DNA of 64,000 nt. Origin: CAYGLV01 sp964351025 (GTDB lineage Bacteria; Actinomycetota; Thermoleophilia; Gaiellales; Gaiellaceae). This document shows, piece after piece, positions 55,875-63,196 of the stretch. The stretch lies in contig CAYGLV010000004.1 of NCBI GenBank assembly GCA_964351025.1, forward strand, positions 1 to 64,000, read 5' to 3'. The stretch's first letter is position 1. Every line of letters starts with the position of its first letter. The translations under genes were made by a program, and so were the position numbers. The notes beneath the pieces are model-generated. The model made no database searches. It was not told where the DNA came from and saw only the letters and a list, made by a program, of their open reading frames with translations.

Positions 55875-58136
55875 TTACGTCGCGGTAGTGGTGGAGACCG
55901 TGAGCGCCAGCTCGACCGCGGGCGCGCCGGGGATGACGGCCTGCGTCTCGCGGGCGTGGAGCAGGGTCGTGCGCACGATCAGCTTCGCGCGCGCGAAGTT
56001 GTCGAGCTCCGTCGGCACCGGGCCGACCTTCTCGCCGCGGGCGTAGCCGGCGGCGTTGCGGCCGATCGCGCGGTAGGACTCCAGCGTGTAGAGCGGCGAC
56101 ATGCCGAAGAGCTCGAGGTTGTCGAGCGGCTGCAGATCGGCGCGGTGGATGAGTGCCGTTCCCTTCGACTGGAGGCCGACAGCGATTCCCGAGCCGGAGA
56201 GCTGCGCGCCGTCGTGGCCGATGAAGGCGACGTCTGCGACACGACGGACACGCACGAGGCGGGGCGCGCAGCCGCCCTCGCCGACTCCCTGGCAGACCGC
56301 CTCGAGCACGTCGCCGTGCGGCAGGCCGTTGATCGTCTCGAGCAGCGCGTCGCCGAAGGCGGGACCGACCGCGACGATGACTTCGGAGGGGTCGTCTCCC
56401 GGCGCAGCCTCCCCGCGCTCCTCGACGACGGCCGCTCCTTGCTCCGCCCCGGCCCCGAGCCGTGCCGCGTCGAGCTCGTGCGGCAGTGCCGAGAGCAGCG
56501 CCCAGCGCTCGCCTTCGAGCCGGTAGCCGGTGCCCGGGCCCGAGTAGTCGTTCGGGTCGTTGACCGCCGAGACGACCCCGCCGTCCGCGCCGATCACCGC
56601 CGAGGTCTGGAGGTAGTCCGCCGCGATCCGCTGGCGCTGCATGCCGAAGACCGCTTCGGCGACGTCGCCGAAGCCGCGCCGCTCCAGCGCGAGTGCGACG
56701 TCGAGCCCCGAGATCCCCTCGTCCAGCACGCGGTCGGCCGCCTCGACGTCAGCGGCCCGGTCACGGTCCGGCAGGTCGCGCGAGTCGTAGCCGGTCGCGG
56801 CAGCCTCGACCTCGACGTCAGAGATCGGCGGTAGCCCGAGCTCGGCAAAGACGGCCTGGACCGCGAGCGCCCCGCGCCGGCGCACAGCGACGGCGTCGTC
56901 CTCCGCCAGCGGCTCGAGGCCCGCGTCGACCTGCCAGTCCCGCTGGATCGTCAGCCACTCGTCGAGGTCGTCGGCGTCGTAGTTGCCGCCGCCGAACGTG
57001 TTGTCGCGCCGCGGCATCACCGAGTAGCCAGACGTGACGAAGTCCGTGCCGGGCAGGAACTGTCCCATCAGCTTCGCCGTCTTGCGGATCGCCGAATGCG
57101 AGGCGATCGCGTCGTTCCCCGAGGCGACTTCGAGGTCGAGCCAGGCGGCGAGCACGTTCTCGGCGAGGATCGCGCGCGTGCCACCTGGAACCGAGAGGAC
57201 GAGAGCAACACACGAGATCGAGCCGTTCTGGACGCCCTGCGAGCCGGCGGCGCGGATGACGGCGAGGCAGCGAGCCTCGAGGTAGAGCATCGAGCAGCCC
57301 TGGGCGGAGCCCATCAGCGCCTCGGAGCCCGTGCCGGACGTAAAGCGCACCTTCACCCCGCGCGAGGCGTAGGCGGCGGCGAGGAACGCCTTCGACCAGG
57401 GTGTGTCGTCGCCGTCCACGAACACCGGCTCGGTGCCGTAGACCGAGAGCGTCTCGGCGTAGGTGACGAGCCCCTGGATCGCGAGCTGGAGATTGCGCCG
57501 CTCCTCGACCGCGCACTGGGTCATCACGCCGGGCCGGCCGGTCTGCGAGCCGACGAGGATCGCGATCGCGTTCAGCGGCGCGTAGCGGGCGACGCCGACC
57601 GTCGTCTCCAGCTCCGCGAAGCCGCGGGCCGCCGCCTCGGCGGCATCGGCGGCGAGCAGGGCGGGGCTCTCCTTGAGGTTCGTGACGTGCGCCTGGTTCG
57701 CGGGACGGCGGCGGGCGCGCAGCTTCTTGAGCGCGAACATCAGCTCGACCGGGTCGAGCAGCGAGATCACGCGCGCGAGCCGGGCCGGGGTCAGGCCGGC
57801 GGCGAGGCGGACAAGCTCCCCCCGGGGCACGTCCACGTCCACGAGCATGTGCGCGATCCTCGCGTCGGTCAGCGCCGCCGCCTCGGCGGCGGCCTCGAAG
57901 TCGAGGTAGTGCGCGGCGACGAAGCGGTCGATGACGTCGAAGTCGGCGGCAGCACGCCCGTCCATGCGCACGACGGCGCCGTTCTCGACGACGAGCTCCG
58001 ACTGCGGATCGTTCGGCCCGGCGAAGGCGACGAGCCCGAGCTCCGGCAGCGGCGAGACAAGAAGCTCACGCCGCAGCTCCTTCTCCGCACGGGAGGCGGC
58101 GCGACCCGACTCAGGCAAGGAGACCTCGCTCCGCAT
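55875..58136 (-). CDS. B12-dependent diol/glycerol dehydratase, fused large and medium subunits
   Basis: A 753-residue fusion of PduC-like and PduD-like chains. The large-subunit part (to about residue 520) has PNDPQSELVVENG, NQAHVTNLKESP (active-site Gln and His), ETTVGVARYAPLNAIAILVGSQ, GVMTQCAVEE, VDGDDTPWSKAFLAAAYASRG and SGTGSEALMGSAQG. The rest carries EVIVAVGPAFGDALLETI, LSGSGIAVGLQSKGT and HRADLQPLDNLELF of the medium subunit. It would dehydrate a 1,2-diol or glycerol to an aldehyde using adenosylcobalamin. The ATG at 58136 overlaps the small-subunit gene by 26 bases. No reactivase or microcompartment gene is in view. Confidence 0.9.
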   Translation of the reverse strand: MRSEVSLPESGRAASRAEKELRRELLVSPLPELGLVAFAGPNDPQSELVVENGAVVRMDGRAAADFDVIDRFVAAHYLDFEAAAEAAALTDARIAHMLVDVDVPRGELVRLAAGLTPARLARVISLLDPVELMFALKKLRARRRPANQAHVTNLKESPALLAADAAEAAARGFAELETTVGVARYAPLNAIAILVGSQTGRPGVMTQCAVEERRNLQLAIQGLVTYAETLSVYGTEPVFVDGDDTPWSKAFLAAAYASRGVKVRFTSGTGSEALMGSAQGCSMLYLEARCLAVIRAAGSQGVQNGSISCVALVLSVPGGTRAILAENVLAAWLDLEVASGNDAIASHSAIRKTAKLMGQFLPGTDFVTSGYSVMPRRDNTFGGGNYDADDLDEWLTIQRDWQVDAGLEPLAEDDAVAVRRRGALAVQAVFAELGLPPISDVEVEAAATGYDSRDLPDRDRAADVEAADRVLDEGISGLDVALALERRGFGDVAEAVFGMQRQRIAADYLQTSAVIGADGGVVSAVNDPNDYSGPGTGYRLEGERWALLSALPHELDAARLGAGAEQGAAVVEERGEAAPGDDPSEVIVAVGPAFGDALLETINGLPHGDVLEAVCQGVGEGGCAPRLVRVRRVADVAFIGHDGAQLSGSGIAVGLQSKGTALIHRADLQPLDNLELFGMSPLYTLESYRAIGRNAAGYARGEKVGPVPTELDNFARAKLIVRTTLLHARETQAVIPGAPAVELALTVSTTTAT

Positions 58137-58518
58137 AGGCGACGGCGGCCTCGCGCACGAAGATCGCAGTCGCTTCGGCGCCCCAGCCGTCGAGGCGCGC
58201 AGCCCAGCTCTCGAGCTCAACAGCCGTCGAGCGCCCGGGGCGCAAGGCCGTGTAGATCTCGAGCAGAGCTCCGTCGGGCACAGAAGCAAGCTCGGCGGCG
58301 CGCTCGAGGCTCTCGGCGAGTTGGCGGCGGCCCGCGGCGCGGGCAACCTCAGCCTGGAGGCGCAACGTTCCTGGCGTCGCGCGGATCTGGTCGCTGTCCA
58401 GGCGCCCCTCGCGCGCTGCTGCGAGCGTCACCTCGGAAAGCGGGATCCCAGCGGGGGTCGCGACGAGATCTGGCCGCTCCGTGCCCAGCGGGTAGTCACG
58501 TTGCGGCTCGAAATCCAT
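58111..58518 (-). CDS. Diol/glycerol dehydratase small subunit
   Basis: A 135-residue PduE-like protein: RDYPLGTERPDLVATPAG, QIRATPGTLRLQAEVARAAGRRQLAESLERAAEL and LLEIYTALRPGRSTAVEL are the family signature. It precedes the fused large/medium gene, whereas the usual order is large, medium, small. The ATG stands eight bases after TACGAT on the minus strand, part of a divergent promoter shared with the SDR gene. Confidence 0.9.
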   Translation of the reverse strand: MDFEPQRDYPLGTERPDLVATPAGIPLSEVTLAAAREGRLDSDQIRATPGTLRLQAEVARAAGRRQLAESLERAAELASVPDGALLEIYTALRPGRSTAVELESWAARLDGWGAEATAIFVREAAVAYAERGLLA

Positions 58519-58526
58519 ACGCGTTC

Positions 58527-58536
58527 ATCGTAGTGT
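58527..58536. promoter_or_regulatory. Divergent promoter with overlapping -10 boxes
   Basis: Minus-strand TACGAT (58532-58527) and plus-strand TAGTGT (58531-58536) share their TA pair. For the plus strand, TCGAAA at 58508-58513 is a -35 box 17 bases away. The minus -10 is eight bases from ATG 58518, the plus -10 twelve from ATG 58549. Confidence 0.5.
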
Positions 58537-58548
58537 TGTCCCTCGACG

Positions 58549-59277
58549 ATGGGAAACGTCTATGACTTCAAGGGCCGCGTAGCGCTCGTCTCCGGCGGGG
58601 CGAACGGGATCGGCCGCGCGGCGGTCGAACGGCTGCTCGCCGGCGGCGCCCAGGTCGCGGTGCTCGACCTCGACCCGACCGGCGCCCCCAAAGGCGTCCT
58701 CCACCTCGCCGGCGACGTCTCGCGCTCCGAGGACGTGAGCGCCGCCGTCGCCCGCACCGAGGAGAAGCTCGGCGGGCTCGACGTCGTCGTCTGCTCCGCC
58801 GGTGTCCCGGGCGAGTCGCTGCGCACCGTGGATGTCTCCGACGCCGAGTGGAAGCGCGTGTTGGCGATCAACGCCGACGGCACGTTCTTCCTCAACCGCG
58901 CCGTGCTGCCGGGAATGATCGCGCGCGGCTACGGGCGGATCGTCAACGTCGCCTCGATCGCCGGCAAGGAGGGAAACCCGATGGCGACGGCCTACTCCTC
59001 GTCCAAGGCCGCGGTGATCGCCATGACGAAGGCGATTGGCAAGGACGTCGCCGGGACGGGCGTGCTCGTCAACTGCATCGCGCCGGCGGTGATCGAGACG
59101 GCGATGGTCGGCGAGATGTCCGACGACCATGTCTCGTACATGATCTCGCGCATCCCGCTCGGCCGGATGGGCCGGCCGGAGGAGGTCGCGGCGCTCATCT
59201 GCTGGCTGGCCAGCGAGGACATGACCTTCTCGACCGGAGCGACGTTCGACATCTCCGGCGGGAGGGCGGTCTACTGA
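58549..59277 (+). CDS. Short-chain dehydrogenase/reductase
   Basis: A 242-residue oxidoreductase with VALVSGGANGIGRAAVERL, VVVCSAGVPGES, the serine in VNVASIAGKEG and the YSSSKAAVIAMTKA active-site Tyr/Lys, ending STGATFDISGGRAVY. It is divergent from the diol dehydratase and is followed by an FAH-family gene in a CTGA overlap. It probably oxidises a hydroxyacid or sugar acid together with that enzyme. Confidence 0.9.
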   Translation: MGNVYDFKGRVALVSGGANGIGRAAVERLLAGGAQVAVLDLDPTGAPKGVLHLAGDVSRSEDVSAAVARTEEKLGGLDVVVCSAGVPGESLRTVDVSDAEWKRVLAINADGTFFLNRAVLPGMIARGYGRIVNVASIAGKEGNPMATAYSSSKAAVIAMTKAIGKDVAGTGVLVNCIAPAVIETAMVGEMSDDHVSYMISRIPLGRMGRPEEVAALICWLASEDMTFSTGATFDISGGRAVY

Positions 59278-60083
59278 CGCGGCGCGTCCGCTTCCGCGGC
59301 CCGGACGGGGTGGGTGCGGGCAGGATCGACGGAAACACGCTGCTTCCCAACGGGGGCGGTGCGCCGATCGCGGTCACCGACCCGGACACGCTCTCGCTGC
59401 CCTCCCCGTACGAGCTCCTCTGCCCCGTCGAGCCGCCGGAGGTCTGGTGCGCCGGCGTGACGTACGAGCGCTCGCGAGACGCGCGCATCGAGGAGAGCTC
59501 GGCGAAGGACGCGTACGCACTCGTCTACGACGCAGAGCGCCCGGAGCTGTTCCTCAAGGACGCGGGGATGCGACGGACAGTCGGGCCGTGGGCGCGGATC
59601 GGCGTGCGCTCCGACTCGAGCTGGAACGTGCCCGAGCCCGAGATCGGCCTCGTGCTCGGCAGCGGCGGCGAGATCGCCGGGTACACGATCGGGAACGATG
59701 TCTCCTCGCGCTCGATCGAAGGTGCGAACCCGCTCTACCTGCCGCAGGCGAAGGTCTATGCAGGAGCGTGCGCGCTCGGCCCGGCCGTGCTCGTGCCCGA
59801 CGACTGGGACGAGCCGCTGGCCATCCGGCTGCGCATCCTCGACCGAGGCGAGGTGGCGTTCGCAGGCGAGACGTCGACCGCGCGGATGAAGCGGTCGTTC
59901 CGCGACCTCGTCGAGTGGCTGGTGCGCGACAACCCGGTGCCGCCCGGATCGGTGCTGCTGACGGGCACCGGGCTCGTGCCGCCGGACGACTTCACGCTCG
60001 AGCCGGGGATGCGGGTCGAGATCCACGTTCCCGGGATCGGCACGCTCGTCAACGAGGTCGCACTTGCCTCGGAGCTGCTGTAA
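59274..60083 (+). CDS. Fumarylacetoacetate hydrolase family protein (CTG start proposed)
   Basis: About 269 residues: RRVRFRGPDGVGAGRIDG strand at the N-terminus, VWCAGVTYERSRDARI, the metal site PEPEIGLVLGSGGEIAGYTIGNDVSSR, KVYAGACALGP and the end GSVLLTGTGLVPPDDFTLEPG. Such enzymes hydrate or cleave 2-oxoacids (2-keto-3-deoxy sugar acid dehydratase-like members included). The conserved N-terminus begins before the first ordinary start. CTG 59274 overlaps the SDR stop as CTGA and has GGAGGG eight bases upstream. Confidence 0.87.
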   Translation: MTRRVRFRGPDGVGAGRIDGNTLLPNGGGAPIAVTDPDTLSLPSPYELLCPVEPPEVWCAGVTYERSRDARIEESSAKDAYALVYDAERPELFLKDAGMRRTVGPWARIGVRSDSSWNVPEPEIGLVLGSGGEIAGYTIGNDVSSRSIEGANPLYLPQAKVYAGACALGPAVLVPDDWDEPLAIRLRILDRGEVAFAGETSTARMKRSFRDLVEWLVRDNPVPPGSVLLTGTGLVPPDDFTLEPGMRVEIHVPGIGTLVNEVALASELL

Positions 60084-60183
60084 AAGGCCACACTTTGGAC
60101 CGAGTGAGACTGGCACAGTTCCTCACGGCTGTGTGAAACGTTCGTAACGCCCGGCGGTCCTGCGCCGGAAAGGAGCTCCCACG

Positions 60184-61647
60184 ATGTCTGACAGGCCCAC
60201 CGCTGCACCCGCCACGAACTACGTCGGCGGCGAGTGGCGGCCCGCCGCCTCCGGCGAGACCTACGAAAAGCGCAGCCCCTGGCGGCCCTCCGACGTGACG
60301 GGCGTCTACGCGGCCTCCGGAGCCGAGGACGCGCGCGCCGCCGTCGAGGCCGCTGCCGCGGCCGCGCCCGCCTGGGCGGCAACGCCCGCAACGGTGCGCG
60401 CAGCCGTCTTCGCCAAGGCCGCCGCCGCGCTCGAGGCGCGCAGCGAGCAGATGGCTCAGGACATGACAGTCGAGATGGGCAAGCCGCTGCGCGAGGCGCG
60501 GATGGAGTCGGGGCGCACGGCAGCCATCCTGCGCTACTTCGCCGGCGAGGCGTTCCGGCCGATCGGAGAGATGTACGAGCCCTCCGTCGCGGGCCAGAGG
60601 CTGTTCACGCTGCGGCGCCCGCTCGGCGTCGTCGGGCTGATCACGCCCTGGAACTTCCCGGCGGCGATCCCGGCCTGGAAGGCTGCGCCGGCGCTCGTCT
60701 ACGGCAACGCCGTCGTGATGAAGGTCGGCTACGAGGCACCGCGCACGGGCCTCCACCTCGCAGAGGCGTTCGCCGAGGCCGGGCTGCCGGCCGGCGTCTT
60801 CAACGTGCTCACAGGAGCAGGCTCCAAGGTGGGCGCAGCGCTCGTCTCCGACCCGCGGGTGCGCGCGCTCTCGTTCACCGGTTCGGTCGAGGTGGGCCAT
60901 TCGGTGCGCGACGAGGCGACCGCGCGGGGCGCGCGCGTCCAGCTCGAGCTGGGCGGGCACAACCCACTGATCGTGATGGCCGACGCCGAGCTCGACCGTG
61001 CAGTCGAGGCGACCTACGCGGGCGCCTTCTGGTCGGCCGGGCAGAAGTGCACGGCGACGCGGCGGATCCTCGTCCAGGAGGCCGTCTACGACGACTTCCG
61101 GGCACGTTTCCTCGCGCGTGTCGAGCGCGGCAAGGTCGGCGACCCGTCCGATCCGGAGACCGAGGTTGGCCCCGTCGTCAACGAAAGCGCGCTGAAGGAG
61201 ATCCTGGCCGCGATCGACACCGGCCGCTCGCAGGGCGGCACCGTGCTCGCGGGCGGCGGCCGGGCTCACGACGAGGGGTACCTGATCGCCCCAACGGTCT
61301 TCGAGGACGTCGGGGACTCGTGCCTGCTCAGCTGCGAGGAGGTGTTCGGCCCGGTCGCCTCGCTCTACCGCTTCGGCGACCTCGACGAGGCACTCGCCCG
61401 GGCGAACGCAGTCGAGTTCGGGCTCTCGGCGGCGATCTTCACGCGCGACCTGCGGGCCGCCCATCGCTTTGCGGGCGAGCTGCAGGCCGGCATCCTCCAC
61501 GTCAACTCGCAGACCGCCGGCGCCGACGTCCATGTCCCCTTCGGCGGGATCAAGGGCTCCGGCTTCGGCCCCCACGAGCAGGGTCGCGCCGCGCTCGAGT
61601 TCTACACCGAGACGGTGACCGTGTACCAGGACGCCCCCCTTGACTGA
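60184..61647 (+). CDS. Aldehyde dehydrogenase
   Basis: A 487-residue ALDH: VVGLITPWNFPAAIPAWKAAPAL, LSFTGSVEVGHSV, catalytic Glu in ELGGHNPLIVMA (the usual Lys of ELGGK is His), catalytic Cys in SAGQKCTATRRIL, and EEVFGPVASLYRF. The NAD site reads VMKVGYEAPRTG instead of the common KPAEQTP. AAAGGAG stands before the ATG. The 100-base gap upstream (60084-60183) holds this ribosome site and no promoter that I can support. It may oxidise the aldehyde from the diol dehydratase or a sugar semialdehyde. Confidence 0.9.
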   Translation: MSDRPTAAPATNYVGGEWRPAASGETYEKRSPWRPSDVTGVYAASGAEDARAAVEAAAAAAPAWAATPATVRAAVFAKAAAALEARSEQMAQDMTVEMGKPLREARMESGRTAAILRYFAGEAFRPIGEMYEPSVAGQRLFTLRRPLGVVGLITPWNFPAAIPAWKAAPALVYGNAVVMKVGYEAPRTGLHLAEAFAEAGLPAGVFNVLTGAGSKVGAALVSDPRVRALSFTGSVEVGHSVRDEATARGARVQLELGGHNPLIVMADAELDRAVEATYAGAFWSAGQKCTATRRILVQEAVYDDFRARFLARVERGKVGDPSDPETEVGPVVNESALKEILAAIDTGRSQGGTVLAGGGRAHDEGYLIAPTVFEDVGDSCLLSCEEVFGPVASLYRFGDLDEALARANAVEFGLSAAIFTRDLRAAHRFAGELQAGILHVNSQTAGADVHVPFGGIKGSGFGPHEQGRAALEFYTETVTVYQDAPLD

Positions 61648-62587
61648 GACCGCGCTCGTCACCGGAGCGCTCGGCTGCATCGGCGCCTGGACCGTGAAGG
61701 CCCTGCTCGACGGCGGCGTGCCAGTCGTGGCGTTCGACCTGGGCGAGGACCGCTCGCGGCTCGAACTGGTGCTGAGCCCCGAGGAGCTCGCGCGGGTCAC
61801 GTTCGCGCCGGGCGACGTCACCGACCTCGCCGCGCTCGAACGTGTCCTCGACGAGCACGAGATCACCCGCATCGTCCACCTCGCCGCGCTGCAGGTGCCG
61901 TTCTGCAGGGCCGACCCGGCGCTCGGCGCCCGGGTCAACGTCGTCGGCACGGTGAATGTGTTCGAGGCGGTGAAGCGGCGCCCCGGCCGGATCCCACTCG
62001 TCGCCTACGCGTCCTCAACGGCCGTGTACGGGCCGGACGACCCGTCACCTGCGCCCGAGAGCGGCGGCCTGCGGCCGGCGACGCACTACGGCGTCTACAA
62101 GACGTCGAACGAGGGAACGGCGCGCGTCTACTTCGCCGACGACGGCGTATCCTCGATCGGAATCCGCCCCTACGTCGTCTACGGACCGGGGCGCGACCAG
62201 GGCATGACGGCCGGGCCGACACTGGCCATGGCGGCCGCAGCCCGCGGGGAGGGCTACGAGATCGCCTACGGCGGGCGCGCGCAGTACGACTACGCACGCG
62301 ACGTCGGGGCGGCGTTCGCGGCGGCGGGGCGTGCCTCCCACACCGGCGCCGGCGTCTTCAACTTCCCCGGCGCGCGGGCGCACATGCGTGAGGTCGTGTC
62401 CGCGATCGAGGCCGCAGCACCCGAGGTTGCCGGAAGGATCGCGTTCGTGGACGCACAGCTCCCGTTCCCCGCCGAGCTCGAGTCGGACGGTCTCGAGGCG
62501 GCGGTCGGCCCGCTGCGCCTGACGCCGCTCGCCGAGGGCGTGCGCGAGACGGTCGAACGCTTCCGGGCGCTAGCCTTGTCGCGATGA
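61640..62587 (+). CDS. NAD-dependent epimerase/dehydratase
   Basis: A 315-residue extended-SDR protein: ALVTGALGCIGAWTVKALL, IVHLAALQVPFCRADP, YASSTAVYGPDDPS, catalytic YGVYKTSNEG and IRPYVVYGPGRDQGMTAGPT. The TTG start overlaps the aldehyde dehydrogenase end by eight bases. It resembles uronate dehydrogenase or nucleotide-sugar epimerase-like proteins; the substrate is unknown. Its stop overlaps the next ATG (ATGA). Confidence 0.88.
   Translation: MTETALVTGALGCIGAWTVKALLDGGVPVVAFDLGEDRSRLELVLSPEELARVTFAPGDVTDLAALERVLDEHEITRIVHLAALQVPFCRADPALGARVNVVGTVNVFEAVKRRPGRIPLVAYASSTAVYGPDDPSPAPESGGLRPATHYGVYKTSNEGTARVYFADDGVSSIGIRPYVVYGPGRDQGMTAGPTLAMAAAARGEGYEIAYGGRAQYDYARDVGAAFAAAGRASHTGAGVFNFPGARAHMREVVSAIEAAAPEVAGRIAFVDAQLPFPAELESDGLEAAVGPLRLTPLAEGVRETVERFRALALSR
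62571..62576 (+). promoter_or_regulatory. -10 box TAGCCT, leaderless-type, inside the epimerase gene end
   Basis: TAGCCT is followed by seven bases and the ATG at 62584 of a 74-residue protein, so that gene may also be transcribed on its own. Confidence 0.4.
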
Positions 62588-62808
62588 CCGACCAGGCGAC
62601 CGTTTCCCTGCTGCGCTGGCTGCGACGCCAGCTGCGCGAGCCGACGGTGACGCGGGAGCACTTCGAGGCCGCGGTCGCCAACGACGACCCGGCCGAAGTG
62701 CGCCGCCTGTTGAAGCGTTCAGGCCTTTCCACGGAGCAGCAGCACGTGCTCGAGCCGCTGCTCGAGCGCTGGGAGCGCGGCCTGCCCAAGGGAGCGCATG
62801 GCCGCTGA
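62584..62808 (+). CDS. Small hypothetical protein
   Basis: A 74-residue, highly charged, helical protein (LLRWLRRQLREPTVTREHFEAAVAND, EVRRLLKRSGLSTEQQHVLEPLLERWERG). I do not recognise a family. The ATG overlaps the epimerase stop (ATGA), and a -10 box lies seven bases upstream. It overlaps the next gene by 11 bases, so all three are probably translated in series. It could be a small regulator or adaptor; that is speculation. Confidence 0.6.
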   Translation: MTDQATVSLLRWLRRQLREPTVTREHFEAAVANDDPAEVRRLLKRSGLSTEQQHVLEPLLERWERGLPKGAHGR

Positions 62809-63193
62809 GCACCCGAACGCGACGCTCGTCCGCGGCATGTTCGAGGCGTTTGCGCGCAACGAGAGCTTTGCCCTGCGCGAGGTCTTCGCCGAGGACGCCG
62901 CGTGGACCGTACCCGGTCGCGGCGTGATGTCGGGCGTCTATCGCGGCCGTGAGGAGATCTTCGGCTTCCTCGGCAAGCTGCCGAAGGAGACGGACGGCAC
63001 GTATGGCTCGGCCCTGATCGACGTTCTCGCGAGCGACGAGCGAGCCGCTGCGCTCTACCGCGCGAGCGGCGAGCGGCACGGCCGCCGGATCGACATCGAC
63101 CAGGTTCTGCTCTTCACGATTCGCGACGGCAAGGTGACCGACGTTCTCGCGCTGCCGAGCGACCCGGACGCGTTCGAGGAGTTCTGGGCGTAG
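62798..63193 (+). CDS. SnoaL/NTF2-like protein
   Basis: A 131-residue protein of the nuclear transport factor 2 fold: NATLVRGMFEAFARNESFAL helix, EDAAWTVPGRGVMSGVYRGREEI, and DIDQVLLFTIRDGKVTDVLALPSD strands, typical of SnoaL/ketosteroid-isomerase-like proteins. The pocket lacks clear catalytic residues that I could assign. It overlaps the preceding small gene by 11 bases and converges with the MFS transporter gene. Confidence 0.82.
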   Translation: MAAEHPNATLVRGMFEAFARNESFALREVFAEDAAWTVPGRGVMSGVYRGREEIFGFLGKLPKETDGTYGSALIDVLASDERAAALYRASGERHGRRIDIDQVLLFTIRDGKVTDVLALPSDPDAFEEFWA

Positions 63194-63196
63194 GTC

